A program made the position numbers and the translations under genes. A stretch of DNA of 64,000 nucleotides from NCBI RefSeq assembly GCF_000430845.1, contig NZ_AUMU01000001.1:62001-126000 (forward strand), given 5' to 3'. The stretch comes from Chryseobacterium gregarium DSM 19109 (GTDB lineage: Bacteria > Bacteroidota > Bacteroidia > Flavobacteriales > Weeksellaceae). Under the pieces are notes generated by a model. That model worked only from the letters and a program-made list of their open reading frames with translations, was not told the DNA's origin and made no database searches. Positions 16,061-24,504 of this stretch are shown here, piece by piece. Within the stretch, counting starts at the first letter, position 1. Each line of letters starts with the position of its first letter.

Positions 16061-17227
16061 ATGAAGAATGTTTTAAGCTGGATTTTTGTTATATTTCTTA
16101 TGATTTCGCTTTTTAACAGCTGCTTAAATAATTCGGTAAAAAAAGATCTGCAGCAGAAAAAAGATTTCATTGGTCACCTGAGACAGCTGTATTCTTCCGG
16201 CGATTCTTCAAAGTGGCCGAAACCTGTTTTAGATCCGGAATCCGCTTTATCTTTTTCCGAAATCGGCCATTTGCCGGATATTCAGTTTCCGGCTGACAAT
16301 CCGTATTCAGCAGAAAAAGCATTGCTTGGAAAAACGCTTTTCTTTGATCCGAGGCTTTCAAAATCCAACCAGATCGCCTGCGCTTCCTGCCACGACCCGG
16401 AACTGGGATGGTGCGACAACAGAACCTTTTCTTTCGGGCATGACCGGCAACTGGGGACGAGAAATGCCATGAGCATCCTGAATGCAGCGTATGTAAAAGA
16501 ACTGTTTTGGGACGGGCGTGCCGGGTCTCTGGAACACCAGTCGCAAATGCCGATAGAAGACGTAAGAGAAATGGGGGAGCATATTGACATTGCAGCCGGT
16601 AAAATAGCAAAAATAAAAGGATATGAGGTGTTATTCGAAAAAGCATTCGGCGATAAGGCAGTCAGCAAAGACAGGATTTCAAAAGCAATTGCCACTTTTG
16701 AAAGAACGGTTAAAAGCGTGCCCGGTAAATTTGATCAGTTTATTGACGGGAAATCAGAGGTCTATACCGATGATGAACTTATGGGGCTGCATCTTTTCCG
16801 GACCAAAGCCCAGTGCATCAACTGCCATAATTCAGGCTATTTTTCCAATAACAAATTTGAAAATATAGGCACCTCTCTGTTAGGCGAAAAAGGGGAGGAC
16901 CCCGGAAGGTATCTGGCGACAAAAAAGGCTGAAGATGCCGGAAAATTCCGGGTTCCGGGGCTGCGGGAAGTCGCACGGACAGGCCCATATTTCCATAACG
17001 GATCCATGGCTGACCTGTCGGAGGTGATCAGGTTCTACAGCAACGGTAACCCTGAACATTCACAAAAGCGTTCAACCCTCCGTGAAGGGAAGGTACTGCA
17101 TTCAGAGAAATCAGGAATGGTCAGAATGCTGGAATTATCAGAAGAAGAAATTTCCCAGCTCGAAGCATTTCTGCGGACTTTATCATCAAAACCCGAAAAG
17201 GTCAGTATGCCGGAGTTGCCTCAGTAA
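16061..17227 (+). CDS. Di-haem cytochrome c peroxidase (MauG/CcpA family) lipoprotein
   Basis: A 388-residue protein. Two CxxCH haem c sites are present, C107-A-S-C110-H111 and C252-I-N-C255-H256, with the spacing of bacterial di-haem peroxidases, plus family landmarks DPRLS, GTRNAMSILNA and RTGPYFHNGS. These enzymes reduce hydrogen peroxide in the periplasm using electrons from cytochromes. The N-terminus MKNVLSWIFVIFLMISLFNSC looks like a lipoprotein signal, so the enzyme is probably membrane-anchored. The start at 16061 is preferred because upstream starts overlap the promoter. An ATG at 16055 is also possible. It is divergent from the TonB-dependent receptor. Confidence 0.92.
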   Translation: MKNVLSWIFVIFLMISLFNSCLNNSVKKDLQQKKDFIGHLRQLYSSGDSSKWPKPVLDPESALSFSEIGHLPDIQFPADNPYSAEKALLGKTLFFDPRLSKSNQIACASCHDPELGWCDNRTFSFGHDRQLGTRNAMSILNAAYVKELFWDGRAGSLEHQSQMPIEDVREMGEHIDIAAGKIAKIKGYEVLFEKAFGDKAVSKDRISKAIATFERTVKSVPGKFDQFIDGKSEVYTDDELMGLHLFRTKAQCINCHNSGYFSNNKFENIGTSLLGEKGEDPGRYLATKKAEDAGKFRVPGLREVARTGPYFHNGSMADLSEVIRFYSNGNPEHSQKRSTLREGKVLHSEKSGMVRMLELSEEEISQLEAFLRTLSSKPEKVSMPELPQ

Positions 17228-17273
17228 AAATTATAAACAGAGTCGGAAGGATGTCATTGGATTAAAAAAAACA

Positions 17274-17293
17274 GTTCTGCAATAATGCAGAAC
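17274..17293 (+). terminator. Hairpin after the peroxidase gene
   Basis: GTTCTGCA, loop ATAA, TGCAGAAC: eight perfect pairs about 45 bases after the peroxidase stop. The following sequence (CGCTTTCC) is only weakly U-rich, so termination may be partial. Confidence 0.5.
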
Positions 17294-17361
17294 CGCTTTC
17301 CTAAGACTAATTTTACTAAAATTATATTCTGACTAATATCTATCTGATGCATTCTTAAAAA

Positions 17362-17389
17362 GAGGCTGCTCCCCGTAAGGAGCAGTCTC
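17362..17389 (-). terminator. Strong hairpin with minus-strand U-tract
   Basis: GAGGCTGCTCC, loop CCGTAA, GGAGCAGTCTC: 11 pairs with one G-T wobble. The U-tract (CTCTTTTTAAG) follows it only on the minus strand, yet no minus-strand gene lies just upstream. It may be the end of an unannotated antisense RNA or a remnant. Confidence 0.5.
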
Positions 17390-17547
17390 AAGATAAAATA
17401 TTTCCCTTATTTTTATATGAAGACCTTAGAGTTTTATCTCTGATCTTATATTGAGTAAATATACAAATAAAGAATAATTTATTGATGGTATTGTATAATT
17501 TAAGTAAATTTAACTGGCAATTTGGATTAATATAAAATTTTATGCTT

Positions 17548-17555
17548 TAACTTTG
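17548..17555 (+). promoter_or_regulatory. -7 promoter element of the Lrp/AsnC gene
   Basis: TAACTTTG is an exact TAnnTTTG match 33 bases before the ATG. TTTG at 17521-17524, 23 bases upstream, could be the -33 element. Confidence 0.6.
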
Positions 17556-17587
17556 GCTTTAAACTCATACCTTAAGAATATTATTCT

Positions 17588-18049
17588 ATGAATCATCTTG
17601 ACGATAAAGACATGCAGTTGCTGAGACTTCTGCAAAAAGATGCAAAACTCACCGTGAAAGAGCTTGCCAAAGAAGTTAACCTTTCTCCGTCTCCTGTTTT
17701 TGAGCGTGTAAAGCGTCTTGAACAGGAAGGCTATATTAAAAAATATGCCGCTGTTCTGGATGCCGAAAAGCTGAATCTCGGGCTTATTGTGTACTGCCAG
17801 TTAAAACTGAAAAGCAATGATGCCTACCTGGCCGTGGAATTTGAGCAGGAAATTCTTAAAATTAAAGAGGTGGCGGAATGTTACAGTATTTCCGGTGATT
17901 TTGATTTCCTCCTTAAAGTGCATGTACAGGATATGAAAGAGTACCAGAATTTTGTATTCAATATATTGGGTGCCGTCCCTTCCATCGGGAGTACCCACAG
18001 TACATTTGTGATGGCCCAGGTGAAAAATATCTATGGATTGACTATTTGA
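17588..18049 (+). CDS. Lrp/AsnC family transcriptional regulator
   Basis: A 153-residue regulator with an N-terminal winged helix (about 1-60, including KELAKEVNLSPSPVFERVKR) and a C-terminal RAM ligand-binding domain (about 65-150, with AECYSISGDFDFLLKVHV, the typical G-x-D-F/Y-D motif). Lrp/AsnC proteins form octamers and respond to amino acids. It stands alone with its own promoter, and no amino-acid enzyme is adjacent, so its regulon cannot be read from here. Confidence 0.92.
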   Translation: MNHLDDKDMQLLRLLQKDAKLTVKELAKEVNLSPSPVFERVKRLEQEGYIKKYAAVLDAEKLNLGLIVYCQLKLKSNDAYLAVEFEQEILKIKEVAECYSISGDFDFLLKVHVQDMKEYQNFVFNILGAVPSIGSTHSTFVMAQVKNIYGLTI

Positions 18050-18110
18050 TAAATATTTTTCTATATTCTATGATCCAAAGAAGCTGAAACCGGATTAAAA
18101 TTATATGTAA

Positions 18111-18118
18111 TATATTTG
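18111..18118 (+). promoter_or_regulatory. -7 promoter element of the HAD phosphatase gene
   Basis: TATATTTG is an exact TAnnTTTG match about 30 bases before the ATG at 18148. Confidence 0.6.
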
Positions 18119-18147
18119 TTCTGAAAAAGAACAACGAAAAGTATTGT

Positions 18148-18948
18148 ATGGATGACATCAGAATGATTGTAACGGATATGGACGGAACTTTTCTGAACTC
18201 TAAACACCAGATGAGTCCGGATTTTCCGATGGTATATGAAGAACTTAAAAAAAGAAATATTCTTTTTGTTCCTGCGAGCGGCAGACAGATGATGGGAATT
18301 ACCAAATATTTCGGGGATATTGAGGACGAAATGGCTTTTATTGCAGAAAACGGGGGCTATGTGATGTATAAGAACAAAGAACTTTTTGCAGACCGGCTTG
18401 AAGCTACTTATATTGCTGAAATTATCCGGGCCATCCGCGATATTCCCGGCGCCACAGCTGTTTTATCAGGCAAGAAAAAAGCCTATTTTGACAGCGGTAA
18501 TGAGGATTTTATCCATTACATATCCCAGTTCTATACGGATAATGAAAAAAAAGAGGATTTAACGGAAGAGATTGATGACAGCATCTTTAAAATTGCAGTC
18601 TATCATCCTGAAGGATCGGAATTGAACGTTTATCCTGCGTTGAAAAAGTTTGAAAAATATAACCTGGAGATTGTAGTTTCCGGCCAATACTGGCTTGATA
18701 TTATGAATAAAAATATCAATAAGGGCAATGCTCTGGAAAAGCTGCAGGACGCATTGGATATTTCCCCACAGCAGACCATGGCTTTCGGGGATTATATGAA
18801 TGATATTGAAATGCTGAAAAACTCCAGATACTCTTATGCGATGAAAAATGCGCATCCGTCCGTGAAAGAAGCTGCATGTTTTGAAGCCTGTACGAATGAC
18901 AATTTCGGAGTACTGAAAATCATCAAAGATTATCTGGATATCCGTTAA
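18148..18948 (+). CDS. HAD-superfamily Cof-type phosphatase
   Basis: A 266-residue cytoplasmic hydrolase. Motif I is D10-M-D12-G-T (VTDMDGTFL), motif II is the PASGR stretch, and the late GDYMNDIEML carries the magnesium-binding acids of motif IV. The long central cap fits the Cof/type IIB group, which dephosphorylates sugar phosphates, pyridoxal phosphate and similar metabolites. The substrate cannot be read. It has its own promoter and a strong terminator right after it, so it is a single-gene transcript. Confidence 0.9.
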   Translation: MDDIRMIVTDMDGTFLNSKHQMSPDFPMVYEELKKRNILFVPASGRQMMGITKYFGDIEDEMAFIAENGGYVMYKNKELFADRLEATYIAEIIRAIRDIPGATAVLSGKKKAYFDSGNEDFIHYISQFYTDNEKKEDLTEEIDDSIFKIAVYHPEGSELNVYPALKKFEKYNLEIVVSGQYWLDIMNKNINKGNALEKLQDALDISPQQTMAFGDYMNDIEMLKNSRYSYAMKNAHPSVKEAACFEACTNDNFGVLKIIKDYLDIR

Positions 18949-18966
18949 CCGCATAACAGAAAATAT

Positions 18967-18998
18967 AACCTTCAGATTTCTGATCTGAGGGTTTTTTG
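18967..18998 (+). terminator. Terminator of the HAD phosphatase gene
   Basis: AACCTTCAGAT and ATCTGAGGGTT form 11 pairs (one wobble) around a 5-base loop, followed by a run of T. Confidence 0.8.
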
Positions 18999-19255
18999 TT
19001 CACAAATGTCGTTATCAAGAGCATCTATGCCCATGCTTTTTTGTGAAATTTTCAATTTATTTATAAAAATTCACGGACCTATTGTTTTTTATTTTAAATT
19101 TATCGGCTGAAACTCTTTCTCTGATGTACCGCTTGCCCGATGTAAAATTATATTTGGTCATCATCGGTTTAAAAAATCCAAAACTGATTAATTAATATCA
19201 ATACGGCAAAACCGAAAAGCCGGTAACAGAGTAGGGAAACCATAAAAACTAAACC
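18999..19255. other. Intergenic stretch before the toxin-like region
   Basis: About 260 AT-rich bases with no open frame, hairpin or exact promoter element seen. With the preceding terminator it makes a gene-free gap of about 300 bases. Confidence 0.4.
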
Positions 19256-19549
19256 ATGAATTTATCAATCCACCCGTCAGTAGGTGTTGCCGGACCTGGC
19301 AATTGTGCCGCTGAAATCTGCCTGTCTTCAGATAGCATAGGCAGAATCCCTTTCAATGCATACCTCAACGGGAATTCCTCATGTTCCATCACAGTTTTAA
19401 AAATTAATGCCGGATTTATCAAAAGCCGGTGGCATCCTTTCAGAATTCTTTATAAAAACAGAGCAGGGGTCAATCGTGATACCTGGAATATTGCTTCTGT
19501 TGAATGGACCGTATATTCAGAAAAAGTGACGATATCAACACAGTGCTGA
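19256..19549 (+). CDS. Hypothetical protein, 97 aa (uncertain)
   Basis: An open frame with no recognisable family. It is Ser/Asn/Ile-rich, has five cysteines and no clear signal peptide. It reads MNLSIHPSVGVAGPGNCAAE at the start and ends in VTISTQC. It could be a small secreted or structural protein, a remnant, or spurious. Its position 158 bases before the TNT-domain lipoprotein makes a link possible but unproven. Confidence 0.35.
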   Translation: MNLSIHPSVGVAGPGNCAAEICLSSDSIGRIPFNAYLNGNSSCSITVLKINAGFIKSRWHPFRILYKNRAGVNRDTWNIASVEWTVYSEKVTISTQC

Positions 19550-19706
19550 AAGGACTCTTCTTTAGAGAGAAATATACAGCTCCGGAATCAGGAATTTGAA
19601 TAAGAAATCCTCAGCAGATTAAGGATTTAATAAGTCTTTATCTTAAACCGCTGACTACAAATCCGGAATATAAAAAAAACAATAATCTTTAAATAAATTA
19701 ATAACT

Positions 19707-20426
19707 ATGAAAAACGCATTGAAGTATATTCTGCTTCTGACCATTCCTTTGTTTTCACTGACATGCAGCTCAGAAAGGGAAGATGAAATTATTATTGACT
19801 ACACCATACCGCCGGTTACGAATGTATTCTATCAAAATGCTGCTGAATTCGCATTAACGTATGATCCGAGCGGAACGGTAAGCCAGACCATCAAAGATCA
19901 GGCCTTCGAATTCTATAAAAAAGGCCAATGGAGCAGCCTTGAAATCCTTTTTAAAACAAACAATTTAAACGGTGGATGGCCTCCGGCTAACGGCGGCTAC
20001 AATATTGCGGATGATGTTCCGTTCACGGCCGGACAAAAATTCGACCGCTACAGCGGAGCTGTAGGAAGTTATAACGGTACCGGCATTCCTACCTTAGGCG
20101 GTAGCTTTACGAGTCCGATTATCAATGGATATGTGTATACCTTCAGCCAGCGGGCATTAAATCAGCCTGAAAATGCGTACGACTTTTATTATGAAATCGA
20201 TGTTATGAATAATTTATTAACGTTCAAAGGCCAGTATGCAGATGTGATCCCATGGTTCGGCCAAGTGGGCGGCGGTAAACAGACGATGTGGAAAATTCCC
20301 GTTGATCCTATGACCGGATACCAGAAAACCTGGAACAAGCTGGCCCAGGAAGGGTACATAAAAGTAACGATTAAAAAAAGCCCGAGCGGAAAATATAACG
20401 GCCTCGCAGGAACGGTTATTCAGTAA
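19707..20426 (+). CDS. TNT-domain (NAD glycohydrolase-like) lipoprotein, candidate toxin
   Basis: A 239-residue protein with a lipoprotein signal (Cys20 in SLTC). From about residue 88 it looks like the tuberculosis-necrotizing-toxin fold that hydrolyses NAD: WPPANGG, then KFDRYSG with R114, Y122 exactly eight residues later, R149 in the QRAL turn, YYEIDV, and the late PWFGQVGGGKQ with Q192. In the mycobacterial enzyme an Arg, a Tyr eight residues on, and a later Gln are the key residues, and all three are matched here. No secretion or polymorphic-toxin leader other than the lipobox is present, so delivery would be from the envelope. A probable immunity gene follows 12 bases later. Activity is inferred from motifs only. 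Confidence 0.7.
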   Translation: MKNALKYILLLTIPLFSLTCSSEREDEIIIDYTIPPVTNVFYQNAAEFALTYDPSGTVSQTIKDQAFEFYKKGQWSSLEILFKTNNLNGGWPPANGGYNIADDVPFTAGQKFDRYSGAVGSYNGTGIPTLGGSFTSPIINGYVYTFSQRALNQPENAYDFYYEIDVMNNLLTFKGQYADVIPWFGQVGGGKQTMWKIPVDPMTGYQKTWNKLAQEGYIKVTIKKSPSGKYNGLAGTVIQ

Positions 20427-20438
20427 TAAACAATTCAG

Positions 20439-20858
20439 ATGTATTCCATATCAAAAAAAATAAACATTAGAGAACAGGCGTATGTTCCGAAGACTGTTTT
20501 CAGGAACGAGGAAGCCGATCCTTATGCCGCCGTTACGTATACCTGCCGTCATTGCCGTCATGAAAATACGGTGGAAATTACTTCTTATACATCGGGCTTT
20601 CCGATTTTACAATTGTATGATGAAGGAAGAGTGGTATCCGGGGAAGAATTGTTAAAAATCGGAGCCGTTGCTGAAACGTCAAAAAGCAGGCTGCATTTCG
20701 GAGCATTGACTGTGAGTGATCTTCCGACCCTGTATTTCGGTACCGCCTGTCAATCCTGCCGGTCAAAATACCTGTGTGTGTTCAGTTATGGGGAAAAACA
20801 GCCGGGCCTTACTCTTCTGACGGTTTCGGGAATGTGGCAGTATGAAGAAGCTGATTAG
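20439..20858 (+). CDS. Candidate immunity protein with two CxxC pairs
   Basis: A 139-residue cytoplasmic protein with no signal peptide. Cysteine pairs C36-RH-C39 and C104-QS-C107 could bind one zinc. I do not recognise the family. It starts 12 bases after the stop of the TNT-domain gene and is small and soluble, the usual layout for a toxin-immunity pair, so an immunity role is a reasonable inference. It could also be an unrelated zinc-ribbon protein. It is separated from the DUF4041 gene by 92 bases. Confidence 0.55.
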   Translation: MYSISKKINIREQAYVPKTVFRNEEADPYAAVTYTCRHCRHENTVEITSYTSGFPILQLYDEGRVVSGEELLKIGAVAETSKSRLHFGALTVSDLPTLYFGTACQSCRSKYLCVFSYGEKQPGLTLLTVSGMWQYEEAD

Positions 20859-20950
20859 GCCTGTATTACGGGTTACCATAAAAAAAGAAGAAACAATATC
20901 ATTAATATTGCGAAATTAACAGAACCATTAAAGAATAAATTTAATCCAAC

Positions 20951-22675
20951 ATGGAAATTCTAATCATTATTATTTTATTTTGCCTGATGCTGTATGCCTT
21001 TGGCAGATCAGGTAAAATTAAAAAAGAAGCGGCTCAGAAAGATACACAGATTACCGCTCTTAATCAGGAAATCGGCCGGCTTAAAACGGAAATATCCGGT
21101 CTTCAATCTGATAAAGCATCTCTGAATGACAAAATCCAGAGGCTGCGGACGGAGCTGTCTAATCTGCAGATCGATAAAAGGGAGACCGACCAGAAAAACC
21201 TTCAGCTTAAAAATCAGAATGATGCGTTAAGCAAGTATCAGGATATTCTGAATGTTCAGACGGAATGCGAATACCTTTTGAAAAAAGCTGAAAAAGACAG
21301 TGTAAAATTAAAGGAAAGGGCGCAGCTGGAGCTGGACAGTGCCCAGCAGCAGGCAAAGGAATCCCGCAGACTCACAAAAGAACTTGCTGAAAAGAAGATC
21401 CGGGAAGTTGAACTGCTGTATGAAAATGCCGTAAGGGAATCCCGGAGGATTATTGATACGGCAGAATATAAAGCAGAAGCTATCGGAGGTGATGCATACC
21501 GCAGTTTGAGGGAAGCCAATGAAATTGCCGACCGGATAAAAGCCATGAAAAATGTCATTCAGGGATATGGAAACGAATATATTGTTCCGGCGTATACCCT
21601 GCTCGATGAACTGGCAGCGGATTTCAGCCATAAGGAAGCCGGCGAAAACCTTAAAAAACTCCGTCAGAATAATAAGCTGATGATCGTAAGCAGACAGGCC
21701 GGAATCTGTGAATATGTAGATGAATACAGGAGGAATATAGCGATTGATTTTGTTATCGATGCCTACAACGGGAAAGTGGAAACCATCCTGGCATCAGTTA
21801 AAAAAGACAATTACGGGATTCTTAAACAGAAAATAGACGACGCTTTTCAATTGGTTAATTTTAACGGTGAGGCGTTCAGGAAAGCAAGAATTTCCGCCGT
21901 ATACCATGAAGCCCGTCTCGAAGAACTGAAATGGGCGGTAGTAGCACAGGAACTGAAATGGCAGGAACAGGAAGAGCAGCGACAGATCAGGGAACAGATC
22001 CGTGAGGAAGAAAAAGCGAGGAAAGAATTTGAAAAAGCCATTAAAGATGCCGAAAAAGAAGAGCAGACTTTAAAAAGGCTGATCGAAAAAGCAGAACAGC
22101 AGGTGGCAAAAGCCAATGAAGAACAGAAAATGTTGCTTCAGCAGCAGCTGGACGAATTGCAGAACAGGCTGCAACAAACGGAAGAGAAAAACCAGCGGGC
22201 TATTTCCATGGCCCAGCAGACCCGGCGAGGCAATGTATATATTATTTCAAATATCGGATCTTTTGGCGAAGATATCTATAAGATCGGGATGACCCGGCGC
22301 CTGGAGCCGTTAGACCGTGTCCGTGAACTTGGTGATGCCAGTGTCCCTTTTGAATTTGATGTGCATGCGATGATGTACTCCGATGACGCTCCGGCCCTGG
22401 AAAGACAACTTCACAAAAAGTTCCTGAAAAACCAGCTTAATAAGATCAATCCGAGAAAAGAATTTTTCAGATTATGCATTAATGATATTAAAAACTATAC
22501 GGATACAATGGGAATTACCTGTAAATGGACCCTTGCTGCTGAAGCGAAACAATACCGCGAAACCGTAAAGCTTGAAGAAGAAATGAAGGTTGACAAAAAA
22601 CTTGAAGCCGAGTGGGAACAGTATCAGGAACAGGCTGATCCGGTAGTAATGATGGAAGAAGTATTAGCTGAATAA
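20951..22675 (+). CDS. Membrane-anchored coiled-coil DUF4041 / GIY-YIG (T5orf172) protein
   Basis: A 574-residue protein with one N-terminal membrane helix (residues 2-18), a long Gln/Glu/Lys-rich coiled coil (about 25-200), a DUF4041-like central part (about 200-320), a second coiled coil, and a GIY-YIG-type nuclease domain at about 425-525 (GNVYIISNIG, IYKIGMTRR, then the ALERQLHKKF helix typical of T5orf172/MUG113). Proteins of this architecture occur in phages and mobile elements and are suspected of acting on foreign DNA. Membrane anchoring of the nuclease is worth noting. It follows the TNT pair and ends at a convergent 24-bp palindrome terminator. Confidence 0.8.
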   Translation: MEILIIIILFCLMLYAFGRSGKIKKEAAQKDTQITALNQEIGRLKTEISGLQSDKASLNDKIQRLRTELSNLQIDKRETDQKNLQLKNQNDALSKYQDILNVQTECEYLLKKAEKDSVKLKERAQLELDSAQQQAKESRRLTKELAEKKIREVELLYENAVRESRRIIDTAEYKAEAIGGDAYRSLREANEIADRIKAMKNVIQGYGNEYIVPAYTLLDELAADFSHKEAGENLKKLRQNNKLMIVSRQAGICEYVDEYRRNIAIDFVIDAYNGKVETILASVKKDNYGILKQKIDDAFQLVNFNGEAFRKARISAVYHEARLEELKWAVVAQELKWQEQEEQRQIREQIREEEKARKEFEKAIKDAEKEEQTLKRLIEKAEQQVAKANEEQKMLLQQQLDELQNRLQQTEEKNQRAISMAQQTRRGNVYIISNIGSFGEDIYKIGMTRRLEPLDRVRELGDASVPFEFDVHAMMYSDDAPALERQLHKKFLKNQLNKINPRKEFFRLCINDIKNYTDTMGITCKWTLAAEAKQYRETVKLEEEMKVDKKLEAEWEQYQEQADPVVMMEEVLAE

Positions 22676-22704
22676 TAGAAGCAATTTAATGAGTAGTGCT
22701 ATCA

Positions 22705-22755
22705 TTTTCAAATAAAAACCCACAACCTATCAGGTTGTGGGTTTTTATTTGAAAA
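22705..22755. terminator. Bidirectional terminator with perfect 24-bp stem
   Basis: TTTTCAAATAAAAACCCACA plus ACCT, then a 3-base loop ATC, then the exact reverse complement: 24 perfect base pairs. It sits between the convergent DUF4041 gene and the 22763-23179 gene and provides U-tracts in both directions. Confidence 0.9.
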
Positions 22756-22762
22756 TATATTA

Positions 22763-23179
22763 TTAAGATTCGGTGCCGACTAATCCGTAGCTCATTACCG
22801 ACGGTTCTTTGCCAAACAGGCAAGAGAAGATATTCTGGAATTCATGGATGTATTTGCATCTGATTGAATTTCCATAAATCTTTAATCCGTCAACAATCTT
22901 TCTTGAGCTGAGATCAATATCATATTTGATAAAAGATTCAGGTCTTTCATATCTGATGCGCTGATCAGAACTGTAGGTTCTGGAAAAGCCGAATTTTTCC
23001 AGCCAATCTTCAGTAATCTGGATCGGCTTGATAACTGTTGCCGGAACAGAAAAACTGTGGATGTCATTTTCAATCTTCACAAAATAGTCTCTTTCATTAT
23101 CCTGAAAAATTTCAGTGATATTATAGATCTGATTTTTGTATTCTACTAAATTTTTTATTTTTAGATCTGCAACGTTCAT
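22763..23179 (-). CDS. Hypothetical protein, 138 aa
   Basis: A soluble protein starting MNVADLKIKNLVEYKNQIYN and containing ITEDWLEKFGF. This pattern (NLV-Y-N-IY-I, then LTEEWL-KFGF) recurs in small Bacteroidota proteins, many of them near prophages. I know no function. The composition is AT-rich compared with core genes in the window. It is convergent with the DUF4041 gene and has no close partner on its own strand. Confidence 0.65.
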   Translation of the reverse strand: MNVADLKIKNLVEYKNQIYNITEIFQDNERDYFVKIENDIHSFSVPATVIKPIQITEDWLEKFGFSRTYSSDQRIRYERPESFIKYDIDLSSRKIVDGLKIYGNSIRCKYIHEFQNIFSCLFGKEPSVMSYGLVGTES

Positions 23180-23646
23180 AATATTTTGTGTGTTAAGTTA
23201 GTATTGGGTAAATTGTGATATTATGTTAATTACAAATTCCATGCCTTATGGCATGAATACTACCTAAACAATTATTAAAAATAAAAATGTATGTGATTTA
23301 GTGAGTTGAATATCAATGATTTTTCATCATATTTTATTGTCATTCATATTATGGAAAGTTAAGTATGTGGTATATAAGAGATTAAATAATGCACTGTTTA
23401 ATCAAATTCAGGTGACTTAATCCATAAATTACAGGATTAAGGAAACAATTAACAGGGTAAAAATGCGGAATAAATGAGAATTATAAAACGAATGATGATC
23501 GAAAATGTTAAAGCATAAACCCGTTTTTGTTTAAGTTATCATTCTTTGATGAGACAAAGCTATATTAATTTATATTTGGAAATATTGATCAAATGATTCT
23601 CTGGACCGATGAATGAAATAATCAGCAGATCCGGAGAAAGGAAAAG
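23180..23646. other. AT-rich intergenic stretch
   Basis: About 470 very AT-rich bases with many short A/T runs. No gene, repeat array or strong hairpin was seen. Confidence 0.4.
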
Positions 23647-23976
23647 CTATTGATTCATTAAAAAGGTCATCATCTGCTGTAAGTATTCGTTTTCCCTTAC
23701 CACTTTATTATATGACTGTCTGGCATATACTGGGGAGATATCATAATTATCAGGCTTAGCATTGATGTCTTCATTTTCAATATAATTCAAATGACGGGTA
23801 TAATCTTTAATGAGCTTATTGATGGTTTTTCTTTTTATTCTGCACAATGTATTGTTCTTTATCTTTTGTAAAGAATTCAGAATAAAAGATTTGTCCCCGT
23901 GGAAGTTAATGACGTTTTTCACAAACGAAAGGTTGTGGCTATCCTGTAATACAGAATGTTCATCTTCAAAAATCAT
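23647..23976 (-). CDS. Hypothetical protein, 109 aa
   Basis: A small basic protein of unknown family with no signal peptide. It reads MIFEDEHSVLQDSHNLSFVK at the start, has a KRKTINKLIKDYTRHLNYIE helix, and ends in a hydrophobic helix (YLQQMMTFLMNQ). It is isolated between AT-rich gaps, as expected for an accessory gene. A plus-strand frame overlaps it but is shorter and less protein-like. Confidence 0.5.
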   Translation of the reverse strand: MIFEDEHSVLQDSHNLSFVKNVINFHGDKSFILNSLQKIKNNTLCRIKRKTINKLIKDYTRHLNYIENEDINAKPDNYDISPVYARQSYNKVVRENEYLQQMMTFLMNQ

Positions 23977-24504
23977 GATCGGTAAAAGTTATAAAATTCA
24001 GAAATAGTTTAAAACACTTTATTATAATGATTACTGATCAATTGACGGGAATGGAAAAGGACTTTTGCATGACCTTGATCAGACAGTCCTTCGGTGAAGA
24101 AAAGTGTGTTAACATGATATACTATTTTAATGATTGGTGCGTAAATTTTAAACAGATAAGCCTGTTTTCGGTTAAATTTTCTAATTCAAATATCTAACCA
24201 AATAATTAATAATATTAAAAATAATAAATATATGTATTAAAATGCTATAAAAATGTAATATATTTTCAATAGGTCAAGGTGTAATGTTTTATTCTTTGTG
24301 GTATTATCAGATTGCTGATTGTATTTAAGAACTAATGGATCAAGGCGGGTGAAATGATTGAGCTGAGTATGAATGATGGCTGAAGGGTTTCTCAAAAATT
24401 GCCTGAGCTTTCAATATTTTTAAAATCAGATAGGATTGTCCCTAAAATAAAAAAGCCCCACGCTGGGTGAGGCAAAATGATAATTATTGAACGATTCTCA
24501 TGGG
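23977..24504. other. AT-rich intergenic stretch
   Basis: About 530 bases, strongly AT-rich, with a minus-strand terminator at its right end (24449-24473). No gene or promoter was seen elsewhere. Confidence 0.4.
24449..24473 (-). terminator. Terminator of the DUF1349 gene
   Basis: Read on the minus strand, GCCTCAC, loop CCAGC, GTGGGGC forms seven pairs (one wobble) and is followed by TTTTTT. It lies about 30 bases after the stop. Confidence 0.75.

Larger units (their letters stand above)
17228..17587. other. Intergenic stretch with two hairpins and a promoter
   Basis: 360 bases between the peroxidase gene and the Lrp/AsnC gene. It holds hairpins at 17274-17293 and 17362-17389 and the promoter of the next gene at 17548-17555. 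No open frame was called. Confidence 0.5.

Noticed and set aside
16167..16646. Minus-strand frame of 159 codons over the cytochrome c peroxidase gene
   Set aside because: The plus strand carries two CxxCH motifs and family landmarks, while the shadow has no motif and no promoter.
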